Below are positions 29,785 to 38,753 of a DNA stretch of 64,000 bases, in pieces. The translations under genes were made by a program, and so were the position numbers. The DNA comes from Brevibacillus antibioticus (lineage in GTDB: Bacteria > Bacillota > Bacilli > Brevibacillales > Brevibacillaceae), in NCBI RefSeq assembly GCF_005217615.1, contig NZ_SZNK01000001.1:5938501-6002500 (forward strand). Direction: 5' to 3'. Position 1 is the first letter of the stretch; each line of letters begins with the position of its first letter. The notes beneath the pieces are model-generated. The model ran no database searches. It was not told the DNA's origin and saw nothing but the letters and a program-made list of their open reading frames with translations.

Positions 29785-31239
29785 GTGGCTGACACCTGTA
29801 CCTTACACATTTTGCACACGAATGACTTGCACAGCCATTTTGATACGATGCCGCGAATTGCAACCTGCCTGAGGATGCACCGAGAAGAGTGGGAGGGCAG
29901 GGGAGAGCATGTGCTGACGGTCGATATTGGAGACCATATGGATCGAATGGATATCCGATCGGAAGCGAGCTTTGGGAAAATTAACGTCGAGATCATGAAC
30001 CGAAGCGGGATTCAATACGCGACGATCGGAAACAACGAAGGCATCACACTCCCAAAAGACAAGCTGAATGAACTGTATACAGATGCACGCTTCCCGATCA
30101 TTACGGGCAATCTGTTTGAACCGACAACAAATGCTGTCCCGTCTTGGGCTGTACCATATGTTATTCATACCATAGGTGAGCTGCGGCTGGCGATCTTGGG
30201 AATGACGATTCCTTTTGGCCCCTCCTATCAAAGTATGGGATGGGAGATCAAGGAACCGATCCCGATTTTGCGTGAGCAGATTGCAGCGCTGCGCTCGTCT
30301 GTGGATGTTGTCATTTTGCTATCGCATCTCGGCTATCAGACAGATTGTGTGCTGGCTAATGAAGTCGATGGGCTGGAGATCATTTTGGGCGGACACTCTC
30401 ACCGGGCTCTTCCTCATGGAGAACGCCTGGGAGGCACCTTGATCACACAAGCGGGGCGATTTGGTGAGTATGTGGGTCATGTAAAGCTCGTTTGGGACGG
30501 GAAACGTAAAAGGATTACAGAAGTGCAAGCAGAGCTTTTTCAGACAGAACAGTATCAGGTAGACGAATCAGTAAGCCAGTTCATTGAGAGTGAAAAAGTA
30601 TGGGCAGAGAATCGTTTGTTTCAGCCGATTGTTCAACTGGAGCAAGACATGCACATAGGCTGGACGGAGGAGACTCCCTATGGTTCCTTCATCGCAGCGA
30701 GTATTCGCAAATGGACGGATGCTGAGATCGGCATGGCAAATGGAGGACTATTGCTTGCAGATTTGCCGCGGGGTAGCTTGTCTTTTGCCGATTTGCTGCA
30801 CAGTATGCCCCATCCGATCAATGCCTGTGCGGTCACGATTACAGGCGCGCAGCTCACCACCGTTCTGGAGCAAGCCATTCAACCGGAAATGGTTCATCGG
30901 GAGCTGCGAGGGTACGGTTTTCGCGGGAAAATAGAAGGCTGGATGTGTGTGGACGGATTGCGCATCCGCTACAGTGAGGATGACCAGCCGCAAATTATCC
31001 AAATTGAAGTCAACGGCCAACCGCTTGATCGCGAGCGATTGTATCGAGTGGGGACGATCGACATGTTTATGTACAATCGCATGTTTCCCGATTTGCTGCT
31101 CGGCAGTGAGCTTACGTTTTTCTTACCCGAGATGCTGCGTGAAGTGCTCGCCACCACGATAAAGGACCAGCAGATGCTGCAAAATGCGTTTCGACCACGT
31201 TGGGAAAAGATATCGTCAACGTTAAAAAACCAATCGTAG
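29785..31239 (+). CDS. yunD: Bifunctional metallophosphatase/5'-nucleotidase, YunD type
   Basis: 484-aa cytoplasmic-looking protein (no signal peptide). An N-terminal calcineurin-like phosphoesterase domain has HTNDLHSHFD, DIGDHMDRMD, TIGNNEG, LSHLGYQTD and GGHSHRALPHG. A C-terminal 5'-nucleotidase domain follows from about residue 280. It resembles UshA and NadN without export. Gene order (TauE exporter, yunD, a small gene, yunC) recalls the yun locus of Bacillus. GTG start with GGGAGGGGAA upstream. Confidence 0.9.
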   Translation: MADTCTLHILHTNDLHSHFDTMPRIATCLRMHREEWEGRGEHVLTVDIGDHMDRMDIRSEASFGKINVEIMNRSGIQYATIGNNEGITLPKDKLNELYTDARFPIITGNLFEPTTNAVPSWAVPYVIHTIGELRLAILGMTIPFGPSYQSMGWEIKEPIPILREQIAALRSSVDVVILLSHLGYQTDCVLANEVDGLEIILGGHSHRALPHGERLGGTLITQAGRFGEYVGHVKLVWDGKRKRITEVQAELFQTEQYQVDESVSQFIESEKVWAENRLFQPIVQLEQDMHIGWTEETPYGSFIAASIRKWTDAEIGMANGGLLLADLPRGSLSFADLLHSMPHPINACAVTITGAQLTTVLEQAIQPEMVHRELRGYGFRGKIEGWMCVDGLRIRYSEDDQPQIIQIEVNGQPLDRERLYRVGTIDMFMYNRMFPDLLLGSELTFFLPEMLREVLATTIKDQQMLQNAFRPRWEKISSTLKNQS

Positions 31240-31285
31240 AGACCGGTTTTTCGGGAATGCTATCGAAAACGGGAGGAGACGAGCG

Positions 31286-31525
31286 ATGCGTTTCATTGAT
31301 GAAGTATACGGGCTGTACAGGGGACATTTTAATGGCGATGAAGAGGACATTACAGCAGTTGTCGTCGGCATTCTCGCAGAGCAGTCTCGGGATGATTTGT
31401 TGGATTTGGTCGAGGAAATGGACGAGGAAGAGCTGTTTCACATGCTCGCAACGTATATGATTGATGTCATGAAACGAAAAGTCGCGATGGAGGATGAGCA
31501 CTTTCCGACAAGCGTCATGCATTAA
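31286..31525 (+). CDS. Small acidic cytosolic protein
   Basis: 79 aa, all helical and rich in Asp/Glu (MRFIDEVYGLYRGHFNGDEEDITAVV ... LLDLVEEMDEEELFHMLATYMIDVMKR). It resembles the short conserved proteins found beside yunC/yunD in Bacillaceae (perhaps DUF6154), but I am not certain. The ATG has GGGAGGAG upstream. Function unknown. Confidence 0.75.
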   Translation: MRFIDEVYGLYRGHFNGDEEDITAVVVGILAEQSRDDLLDLVEEMDEEELFHMLATYMIDVMKRKVAMEDEHFPTSVMH

Positions 31526-31659
31526 AATAAGATCAAGTTCAGGACTACATCGTGATCAAAAGATAACTTTTTGAACGACCGTATGGAAACCTCACATTTC
31601 TCTTTTGAGCATCATAGGATGGTAACGCCAACAGACAGGAGAGAAAAGGAGGAATCTTG

Positions 31660-31962
31660 ATGGTCGAGGTAGTGCCAATCCACTTTCCAGAGGGGACGGC
31701 TATTGCTGTCACTGTGCGTTTGCCCAAGACAACGCTATTGGCTGTAACGACCGATCATGGCTACATCATGTGTGGAGCGCTGGATGTGGGGCTATTAAAT
31801 GAACGGTTAGCAGCGAGAGAAATTCTTGCTGGTCGTGCGGTAGGGGTCAAGACCATACAGGAATTGCTGGATGCGCCACTGGAGTCTGTGACGACGACGG
31901 CGGAACAGAAGGGGATTACGGCTGGTATGACTGGTCGAGATGCTGTCGTGAAAATGCTGTAA
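31660..31962 (+). CDS. yunC: YunC family protein (DUF1805)
   Basis: 100 aa. The DUF1805 core is clear: LLAVTTDHGYIMCGALDVGLLNERLAAREILAGRAVGVKTIQELLDAPLESVTTTAEQKGI. The function is unknown. Start: ATG preceded by AAAGGAGGAATCTTG; the TTG one codon before is less likely. Located downstream of yunD as in B. subtilis. Confidence 0.9.
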   Translation: MVEVVPIHFPEGTAIAVTVRLPKTTLLAVTTDHGYIMCGALDVGLLNERLAAREILAGRAVGVKTIQELLDAPLESVTTTAEQKGITAGMTGRDAVVKML

Positions 31963-31985
31963 AACAACAAATGGTTTGCCGATAG

Positions 31986-32016
31986 AAAAACCTTTGTCCC
32001 ATGACAAAGGTTTTTA
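31986..32016. terminator. Bidirectional intrinsic terminator
   Basis: AAAAACCTTTGTC (31986-31998) and GACAAAGGTTTTT (32003-32015) form a perfect 13-base stem with a four-base loop between convergent genes. Confidence 0.93.
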
Positions 32017-32034
32017 CGTTTTCTCGAGCCTTGT

Positions 32035-33048
32035 TTACCAACGGGCTGATTGCTCTTCACAGATTCCGATCTTGCTTTGCACCGCAATTATTTTTCCATC
32101 AGATGTTGAGAGGGTCCCGTCATAACGGCCGATTACTTGATGCAGAGTGGTTCGCACCAACGCAAAATTTTTGTGCTCGGTTCGAGCAAAGAGCGGCGTA
32201 AAGGTGAGGCGTACCGCAGAAGATTCTTCACTCGCAAGCGTCCAAGGGAGCATCCGGTTGTCAGGATCGTAGGAAAAACGAATTTGTTCACTCAGCTTGT
32301 AGAGGACACTATCAATCATCAAGCCATTTTCCGTCATGCCCGTTCCGTCCGTCCAGCCTCTGCCAAAGTTAAAGCCTGCGACCCCATCCGCGTGACGAAA
32401 AGAGCAGGTCGTCCAGTTCCATCGGGTGTGATACGGCCAAACGCCACGTCCAAAATCCAGACTGGCAAAAGAGTTCTGCCGATCGAGCAAATAGGTTTTC
32501 CCGTTATAGGCAATGGTGCCGTGCACAGGCCGGGCCGTTTGCTTCGATGTGAACTGAAAGCGCTCCGCACTCCACGGTATCACGACATTTAAGGACTCGG
32601 ATGCCGGATCAATCACGATGTTGAGCAAGAGAGCTTTATTGCCGGGACAAATGGCAGTGGCTTCTACGCTCGTTCCGCTGGTTCCTGGCTGAAAGGAAAC
32701 AGAGAGCTTGCGACTCGCAAAATGGCAAGCCTCATCTACAGTGGCACCAAGCCGAATCCCTGCGCCAAAAGGAACCGTAACGGCACTGTCTGCGGTCTCC
32801 CCTGTCGTCAGATCGATAAAATGGACAAAGACAATGCCAGCATAATCCAGATTGACCATCGCAATCGACATCGCACAATCAGGCGCGGTGATAAACCAAA
32901 AATTCCATTTTTTCCGGCGAAGCCAATGCCCGCTAAATTGGCAGTCATGCAACGGATAGCGGGACCAGCCAATCGCTTCGGGAAGCAAGCAGCCATCCTG
33001 GTCACATAATGAAAGAGGCTGCGTTAATTCTTTTTCGATAAGCGGCAT
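32035..33048 (-). CDS. DUF2804 family protein
   Basis: 337 aa. Features of DUF2804 are GHWLRRKKWNFWFITAPDCAMSIAMVNLDYAGIVFVHF, DRQNSFASLDFGRGVWPY, the Trp-rich WNWTTCSF, and GFNFGRGWTDGTGMTENGL. Function is unknown; the fold is thought to be a beta-sandwich lipocalin-like (AttH) relative. The ATG was chosen because AAGGGAGATG lies just upstream; the frame stays open for 36 more codons with no better start. Confidence 0.85.
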   Translation of the reverse strand: MPLIEKELTQPLSLCDQDGCLLPEAIGWSRYPLHDCQFSGHWLRRKKWNFWFITAPDCAMSIAMVNLDYAGIVFVHFIDLTTGETADSAVTVPFGAGIRLGATVDEACHFASRKLSVSFQPGTSGTSVEATAICPGNKALLLNIVIDPASESLNVVIPWSAERFQFTSKQTARPVHGTIAYNGKTYLLDRQNSFASLDFGRGVWPYHTRWNWTTCSFRHADGVAGFNFGRGWTDGTGMTENGLMIDSVLYKLSEQIRFSYDPDNRMLPWTLASEESSAVRLTFTPLFARTEHKNFALVRTTLHQVIGRYDGTLSTSDGKIIAVQSKIGICEEQSARW

Positions 33049-33206
33049 ACAATCATCTCCCTTGCAAACAAGGATTCTTCCAGACAAACTTTTCTCAACT
33101 GTCTTTCCACGGTAGACATAAAAAGAAAATCTAGAAAAAATTTCATGTAGAATCAAGTCGAATCACGCTATAATAGGGATACCCTGAGGAAAGGCGAAGG
33201 AAGGAA

Positions 33207-34301
33207 ATGCGACTGAAATCCATTCAAAAATGCCAGCCGGGTGATAAATTGGCTCGTTCCATCTATACAGAGAATGGAACGATTCTCGTTGGGGCCGGAG
33301 TAGAACTAACTCAACGAATGATCACTCGACTCAAAAACAAAAACGTGAACAGTCTCTACATTCAAGACAAGCGCACCGATGATATCATCGTGGAGACAGT
33401 CATTTCCGAAAATACTCGCAGACAAGCAATGTCCATGATTCACGATACATTCCGAACCGTTCATCAAGTCCCGGACAAATGGCAGCAGCTTTTTTCGGAA
33501 AAGGGTTTGGGACGTAAGCTGCGGGATGTCATGCAAACCGTTGCGGATGAATTAAACAGCAGTGATTCAGCCATGAATTTATTGGCAGATGCTTGCGCCT
33601 TCGACAATTACATATTCACGCACTCCTTTAACGTTGCTTTGTATAGCACAGCTCTCGCCATAAATACTGGCTGTTCGGAAAAAGATGTGTTGGAGATTAG
33701 TATTGGCGGTATGCTCCACGACATTGGAAAAGTGCATATCCCAGACAACATTTTGCAAAAGCCGGGCCGCCTTACGCAAGAAGAATTTGAAGTCATGAAA
33801 AGACATACAGAGATCGGTTTTGAAATGCTTCGTCGGCAAGACGACATCCCGTTGCTTGCAGCCCACTGCGCTTTTCAACATCACGAGCGCTGGGATGGCT
33901 CCGGTTATCCACGGCACCTGAAAAAAGAAGAGATTCATCCATTTGGTCGCTTGATGGCTGTGGCTGATGTATTTGATGCCCTTACGTCGCATCGGGTATA
34001 CCGTCGCGGAATGCTTCCTCACGAAGCAATGGAGGTGCTCTACTCCGGGTCAGGCAAACTGTTTGACCAAGTCTATGTAGAGGCTTTGCGAAATACGATT
34101 GCACTCTACCCTGTTGGTCTGACCGTCACCCTGAACAATGGTATGACTGGTGTTGTTGTTGATTCGAACAAAGGAATGCCGAGCCGTCCGATCGTCAGAG
34201 TTTTGGTGGATGAGGAAGGGCGGGATATCGAGCATCCCTATGAGTGTGACTTGTCCAAAATGCTGACGCTCATGATCATCACTTGTGGCGATTTGGTATA
34301 A
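33207..34301 (+). CDS. HD-GYP domain protein, probable c-di-GMP phosphodiesterase
   Basis: 364 aa. The HD residues are His171-Asp172 (MLHDIGKVHIP), followed by HTEIGFEML, AAHCAFQHHERWDGSGYP with Gly233-Tyr234-Pro235, and VADVFDALTSHRVYR. These are the metal and nucleotide contacts of HD-GYP phosphodiesterases that hydrolyse cyclic di-GMP. The N-terminal 100 residues (DUF3391-like) are a regulatory extension and there is no transmembrane segment. A short domain follows the HD-GYP. The stop codon directly abuts that of the convergent corA. Confidence 0.92.
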   Translation: MRLKSIQKCQPGDKLARSIYTENGTILVGAGVELTQRMITRLKNKNVNSLYIQDKRTDDIIVETVISENTRRQAMSMIHDTFRTVHQVPDKWQQLFSEKGLGRKLRDVMQTVADELNSSDSAMNLLADACAFDNYIFTHSFNVALYSTALAINTGCSEKDVLEISIGGMLHDIGKVHIPDNILQKPGRLTQEEFEVMKRHTEIGFEMLRRQDDIPLLAAHCAFQHHERWDGSGYPRHLKKEEIHPFGRLMAVADVFDALTSHRVYRRGMLPHEAMEVLYSGSGKLFDQVYVEALRNTIALYPVGLTVTLNNGMTGVVVDSNKGMPSRPIVRVLVDEEGRDIEHPYECDLSKMLTLMIITCGDLV

Positions 34302-35237
34302 TCAGAGCCAGTCCTTCTTTTTAAAAATGATAAACATCGTCGTCCCGATAGCCGCCATACATCCCAGTACGATGTAGTAGCCGTAGGGTGAATGCAGCTC
34401 AGGCATCACATCAAAGTTCATCCCGTATATACCGGTCACAATCGTCAACGGCATAAAAATCGTTGTCAAGGCGGTAAAAACACGCATAATATCGTTGGCT
34501 CTGCCAGCAAGCGCTGCTTGATATGCTTCGCGCAAGTTCCCGATGAGGTCGCGAAAAGCTTCAAAGCTCTCTACAATTTTGCTAGCATCCTCTACAATAT
34601 CGCCAAAGTACTTCCGTAGATAAGGTTGAATCAGCGGGAGTTCTTTTTTATGTAAGGCGTCAATCAAATCCCGCTGGGGAACGAGCATTTTACGGGCATA
34701 TAAGATTTCACTGCGCAGCCCAATAATTTGATCCAGATGGGATTTTTTCGTGTGCATCAAAATTTGTTCTTCCAGATCTTCTAGCAGGTCCTCAATTTTT
34801 TCGGTCACATCGAAATAACGATCGACAATTTGATCTACCAAGTAGTACAGAAACGCATCGGGGCGATTGACTTCTTTTTCCCGGATGATCGACAGCATGG
34901 TAGTGAATTCGGGGGCCTCCTGCTTCGTTACAGTGATGATGGTGCTACTGCCCCAAAAAATATTGATCTCACGCAAGAAGATATCATGATTGTGGAAGGT
35001 AATGCCATTGATGACCATAAAGTAATGATCATCGTAATTTTGGAGCTTGGGCCGCTGTTCTTCCTCGTCGATGCAGTCCTCGACAGCCAGATGATGGAGT
35101 CCAAACAGCGGCTGTAAAATATCCAAATCGAATGGCGTGGCATGAATCCAATAAAACCCGTTCACAGGTGGAGTAGCAGCCTCTTCGATGTCTTCTACCT
35201 CAGTGATGATTCCGTTTTGTACGAGTCTGATCTTCAT
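34302..35237 (-). CDS. corA: CorA-type magnesium/divalent cation channel
   Basis: 311 aa. A large cytoplasmic N-terminal domain and a long stalk helix are followed by two C-terminal transmembrane helices. The signature GMNF follows helix 1 (TIVTGIYGMNF), and the end ...FIIFKKKDWL has the basic tail of CorA. It moves Mg2+ (or Co2+/Ni2+/Zn2+) down its gradient as a pentamer. RBS AGGAGA lies inside an overlapping small upstream ORF. No M-box riboswitch is recognised. Confidence 0.94.
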   Translation of the reverse strand: MKIRLVQNGIITEVEDIEEAATPPVNGFYWIHATPFDLDILQPLFGLHHLAVEDCIDEEEQRPKLQNYDDHYFMVINGITFHNHDIFLREINIFWGSSTIITVTKQEAPEFTTMLSIIREKEVNRPDAFLYYLVDQIVDRYFDVTEKIEDLLEDLEEQILMHTKKSHLDQIIGLRSEILYARKMLVPQRDLIDALHKKELPLIQPYLRKYFGDIVEDASKIVESFEAFRDLIGNLREAYQAALAGRANDIMRVFTALTTIFMPLTIVTGIYGMNFDVMPELHSPYGYYIVLGCMAAIGTTMFIIFKKKDWL

Positions 35238-35376
35238 GTTCGATTCTCCTGCAAGTGGATTCGGTTGCGGCGGGTAGACGGGGCCAGATTTGTGTGAGAA
35301 TCAGTTCATAAGCAGAGCGAAGTGCTCGGCGGCTAGGCGGAGCCTTTGATATGCGCTCTAGCTTGGGAGTCGTCAT
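35200..35376 (-). CDS. Small ORF overlapping the corA start
   Basis: 58 aa starting MTTPKLERISKAPPSRRALR, basic and with a hydrophobic middle (YELILTQIW). A strong GAGGAGG lies nine bases before the ATG, and the stop is 38 bases inside corA in another frame. The corA RBS lies within this ORF, so its translation could control corA. It may be a regulatory leader or a real small protein. No homologue known to me. Confidence 0.45.
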   Translation of the reverse strand: MTTPKLERISKAPPSRRALRSAYELILTQIWPRLPAATESTCRRIEHEDQTRTKRNHH

Positions 35377-35423
35377 GCAAGTTCGCCTCCTCGATGAAAG
35401 CCTTCATCCTATATGTATGAACG

Positions 35424-35483
35424 TCAACTCGTCCGCTTTCCCGCTACGGCTAGTGATGGTAATTCCTTTTGATTCGTACTCAT
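35424..35483 (-). CDS. 19-codon leader ORF upstream of corA
   Basis: Encodes MSTNQKELPSLAVAGKRTS after a clear GGAGG five bases before the ATG. It lies in the long untranslated leader of corA, upstream of the 58-aa ORF. Leader peptides control Mg2+ transporter genes in other bacteria (for example mgtL), but a similar role here is inference. Confidence 0.35.
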   Translation of the reverse strand: MSTNQKELPSLAVAGKRTS

Positions 35484-35626
35484 GCGAACCTCCGCACGTT
35501 TTATTGCCATAGTGTTCCTTACTTTCTACATTCCCTCTCAATTATTTTACCGTGTAGGACGGTATGACCAAAGCCATTTTTTGCATACTACAGATAAGCT
35601 GAGCAGATGAAAAGGTGGATGTCGAC

Positions 35627-36418
35627 ATGTGGACAAGCAAGAGGGCAAGTATGATTGGTTGTATCGTATGGTTGTTGACAGGAGCCGGTTGGGGACAAGC
35701 TGCTCTTGCCTTGGAGGCGAGAGACGTACAGCCTCCTCCGACTGTGTTTGAGGAAATCCAGATTAAACGGCAGGATGTGACAGGCGATGGTAAGCCAGAT
35801 CTTATAACGCTGCTAGGAAAGAGATTTGCAGCAGACAGTCCTTACTTCGAACACTTAAAAATCATGGTTCAAGACCCCGTTGCGAAAAAAACAACCTTTT
35901 TTACAACACCGTATGGCGCCTATCAGCCGGAGATGTTCTTTTGTGATTTTACCGGAGGGGGTGTGCAACAAATTTTGCTTCAGGCACCGACTGGGGGCAG
36001 CGCAGGGACGTCTGAGTTTTATTTGTTCGCAGACAAGGACAACAAGCCGGCGATTCTGCCTGTTCCGCAGCCCTTGACGATTTCGGGCTCCTATCAGGAT
36101 CATTACAAAGTACCTTTGACGATCAAGGAGACGGGGGAAACTGTCGTTCTTGATTTGTCTGACCGCAAAAAAATCTACGAAGAAAATGGGGTATACAAGA
36201 ACGGGAAGCTGGTTTCGCCAGTAGAGGTCTTGCCTAACACATTCAGCGTACTCAAGCCCATCGATGAGAACCGCGATGGCATCTGTGAACTAAAAGGAGA
36301 ACAGAGAGTCAGCGGTGTTGCCAACGCGGATACGATCGCCTATGTGGAGTCGTACTGGAAATGGGACAAGACAAGCTGGAAGCTGCAACGGGCAGTCGTG
36401 AGGAAAGCGGAAATGTAG
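35627..36418 (+). CDS. Secreted protein with FG-GAP/dockerin-like calcium motifs
   Basis: 263 aa. An N-terminal signal peptide (MWTSKRASMIGCIVWLLTGA, cleavage probably after ALA near residue 30) is followed by DVTGDGKPDLITL and, near the C-terminus, DENRDGICEL. Both are DxDxDG-type calcium loops of the FG-GAP/VCBS kind seen in extracellular proteins. No catalytic motif seen. ATG preceded by AAAGGTGG; a GTG inside that RBS is unlikely. Function unknown. Confidence 0.7.
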   Translation: MWTSKRASMIGCIVWLLTGAGWGQAALALEARDVQPPPTVFEEIQIKRQDVTGDGKPDLITLLGKRFAADSPYFEHLKIMVQDPVAKKTTFFTTPYGAYQPEMFFCDFTGGGVQQILLQAPTGGSAGTSEFYLFADKDNKPAILPVPQPLTISGSYQDHYKVPLTIKETGETVVLDLSDRKKIYEENGVYKNGKLVSPVEVLPNTFSVLKPIDENRDGICELKGEQRVSGVANADTIAYVESYWKWDKTSWKLQRAVVRKAEM

Positions 36419-36542
36419 GGGGTTACTAGGCTCACACAACCGTCCATAGCCCATGTGGGCGGTTTACACCCGTTTGTAAAGGGGTATATAATTGAAAGGA
36501 TATTCTAGAGATATATGTACTCGGATAAAAGGAGTTCAGGCT

Positions 36543-37859
36543 ATGAGCACATGTCCGTTTTCCACCTTTTTCGGATTGAAAGGGAAAGGAAAAAGTGAAT
36601 CTTTTTTTCAGGGGGTGAAGGAAAAGGGGGAAGTACAAATTGTAGGGAAAGGCACCCTCGCGAAGCAACTAGCAATGATCAACCTGACCGAAGAAGAACT
36701 GAGCATTGTGAAAGCACTTCAGCCACTTATCATTCAAAATATTGACGCTATTGTCGACTACTTTTATGCCAGTATTGAAAATGAACCGCTTTTAATGATG
36801 ATTGTAAACGAAAACAGCACGATTGAACGGTTGAAATTAACGTTGAACCGCCATATCTGCGAAATGTTTAGCGGACGCATCGACAGCGCTTACATTGAAC
36901 AGCGCAGTAGAATTGCGGTTATTCATATGCGAATTGGCTTGGAACCAAAATGGTACTTGGGTGCATTCCAAAACTTGCAGGTTTCCTTGATGGATCTCTT
37001 GCAAAAAAACATCACGAACAAGGATGAGTTCGTACAAGCCCTCACGGCCGTCACGAAGATTCTCAGCATCGAACAGCAAATTGTGCTGGAGGAATATGAA
37101 AACGAGCATGAAAAGGCGCGTCGAGCGGAACAAGACAAAAAGGACGAGCTGCGGATCCTCCTGACCAATTCCGCGCATGAGCTGGCAGCGGTCTCAGAAG
37201 AAAACAGCGCGTCTGTTGTGCAATTGACAGAACAGTCGAGAGAAGTGCTTCGTTTTGCTGAAAATGGCACGGGCTTTTCCACGAAAGCACAAGACCTGTC
37301 CCGTGAAGGTAAAAAAAAGCTAGAAAAACAACAGGAACAAATGTGCTTGATTCAGAGCAGCGTCAAGCAAATCTCGGATGAAATGAATGCGATGGAGAAA
37401 AACGCAGAAAAAATCCAAGGGATTGTAGAGGTCGTGACGGCGATTGCGGAGCAGACAAATCTTTTGGCTTTAAATGCAGCGATTGAAGCAGCACGTGCTG
37501 GCGAACAGGGACGCGGATTCGCTGTCGTAGCCGATGAGGTACGCAAGCTGGCAGAACAGACCAAAAAGTCAGTCTTCGGTGTGCGTGAGCTGATCGAGAA
37601 GACGAACCAACAGACAGTAGTCCTCTCGTCTGTCGTTATAGAAATTCAGACGCTGGTGCAATCAAGCACTGCGGTAGTAAACGAGACGAATGCCTTTTTT
37701 GAAGGAATCATGAGCGCTGTCTCAGACGGTAAAGAGCAGAGCTCACGGATTCAGCGGGAGCTGGAAAACTTCTTCAAAGTCATGGAGGATATGAACCAAG
37801 CGGTGGCACAGGTAGCCAGCTCTGCGGATGAGCTATCGGAAATAACAGAAAACTTGTAA
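36543..37859 (+). CDS. hemAT: HemAT-like globin-coupled aerotaxis transducer
   Basis: Soluble heme-based oxygen sensor for aerotaxis, 438 aa. A protoglobin domain spans about residues 40-190 with the proximal heme ligand His128 in [25 protein letters not shown], the HemAT signature. A methyl-accepting signalling domain with [26 protein letters not shown] follows. No transmembrane segments. The ATG with AAAGGAG upstream is preferred over an earlier in-frame start. Together with the Cache receptor at the window's left it is one of two chemoreceptors here. Confidence 0.95.
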   Translation: MSTCPFSTFFGLKGKGKSESFFQGVKEKGEVQIVGKGTLAKQLAMINLTEEELSIVKALQPLIIQNIDAIVDYFYASIENEPLLMMIVNENSTIERLKLTLNRHICEMFSGRIDSAYIEQRSRIAVIHMRIGLEPKWYLGAFQNLQVSLMDLLQKNITNKDEFVQALTAVTKILSIEQQIVLEEYENEHEKARRAEQDKKDELRILLTNSAHELAAVSEENSASVVQLTEQSREVLRFAENGTGFSTKAQDLSREGKKKLEKQQEQMCLIQSSVKQISDEMNAMEKNAEKIQGIVEVVTAIAEQTNLLALNAAIEAARAGEQGRGFAVVADEVRKLAEQTKKSVFGVRELIEKTNQQTVVLSSVVIEIQTLVQSSTAVVNETNAFFEGIMSAVSDGKEQSSRIQRELENFFKVMEDMNQAVAQVASSADELSEITENL

Positions 37860-37870
37860 ACAAACAAAAA

Positions 37871-38356
37871 TCAGTAGTAAGTTGGCGGTTCAAAGGGACA
37901 ATATTGGCGGCAATTACGCAATGGAGGACTGTAAACGTTTAAGGAAATAACTGGACTTTGTCCATTGTTGCGAATGGCATGAATTTCCCCAGGCTCTACA
38001 AAATAGTATTCACCCGTGCTGACATGAGTTGTTTGTGCTCGTTGTACTTCATTTTCATTATTCGTTTGGACATAAATCATATTTGTTAGCGTACCTGAGA
38101 CTACCAATTCCCATCCAAAAGAGTCACCGTGATTATGCGGGATGGATTCTTGATCTGTCGGCAGATGGATCAACACAACTTCTACATGTGGCGTGGAGAA
38201 TAATACTTTGCGTCCATAGGGTAGGTTTAGCGGCTCCGGGATGTATGGACCGAGTTGTTCCATGCAAGGAGACAGAGAGATGAGAGCGTGTCTAAGCTGG
38301 GAAGGAGTAGGCGAAACGAGGGAGCCAAATGCTTGTTCCAGACGTTCCAGATTCAT
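37871..38356 (-). CDS. Cysteine dioxygenase family cupin
   Basis: 161 aa. Iron-binding cupin motif: His74 and His76 in IPHNHGDSFGWELVVSG, and His126 in PGEIHAIRN. These correspond to the three-His facial triad of cysteine dioxygenase type I, which oxidises cysteine to cysteine sulfinate. Conserved Tyr/Cys crosslink residues are not certain. The ATG follows GGGAGGTT. It converges with hemAT at 11 bases distance. Confidence 0.85.
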   Translation of the reverse strand: MNLERLEQAFGSLVSPTPSQLRHALISLSPCMEQLGPYIPEPLNLPYGRKVLFSTPHVEVVLIHLPTDQESIPHNHGDSFGWELVVSGTLTNMIYVQTNNENEVQRAQTTHVSTGEYYFVEPGEIHAIRNNGQSPVISLNVYSPPLRNCRQYCPFEPPTYY

Positions 38357-38496
38357 AAATAACCTCCCAAACGAAAGTCATACTTCCTACACCATATGAT
38401 CAAATTTCAAGAGTAGTGATAGCCTGAGCTTGACCAGAAAAGGGAATTATTTACCATTATTATTACATTGTAAATCAACAGGATTACTTGAGTTTA

Positions 38497-38528
38497 GGGC
38501 GCTTTTAGAGAAAAGCGTCCTTTTTTGT
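38497..38528 (+). terminator. Plus-strand terminator in the MFS leader region
   Basis: GGCGCTTTT and AAAAGCGTC pair around AGAG and are followed by CTTTTTTG. There is no plus-strand gene before it for 600 bases. It must end a short transcript that could start at TTGACC (about 38429), i.e. an attenuator or small RNA. Confidence 0.55.
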
Positions 38529-38671
38529 GCTATCGACAATCAGCTCACTCACCACCTATTATGAAGGTACGGTAACAAATGCCGTACAGGACGATTTGGG
38601 GAAACGTCCCCCATCAAAATGTTTCAAGAACGGAAGCTTTTTTGGATTTTCATTCAAGAGGAGGCATGCGC

Positions 38672-38707
38672 ATGTCAACTGCCATAATCAGTGTACGCAC
38701 CCACTAG
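38672..38707 (+). CDS. 11-codon leader peptide before the MFS exporter
   Basis: MSTAIISVRTH with a strong GAGGAGG upstream, ending 46 bases before the exporter start. Short translated leaders of this kind control many antibiotic-inducible resistance genes by ribosome stalling. Hairpins flank it (GTACGG/CCGTAC at 38568-38588). The regulatory role is inferred. Confidence 0.4.
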   Translation: MSTAIISVRTH

Positions 38708-38753
38708 AGGGGGGCGTTGATTCAAACCACCTGTCATGATCGGGGAGGTTTGG

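Noticed and set aside
35238-35400. An M-box magnesium riboswitch upstream of corA
   Set aside because: The conserved M-box blocks are absent on the minus strand; the sequence is better explained by small ORFs with strong ribosome binding sites.
36437-36466. A terminator after the FG-GAP-like secreted protein
   Set aside because: AACCGTCC/GGGCGGTT pairs imperfectly and no T-run follows, so I did not call it.
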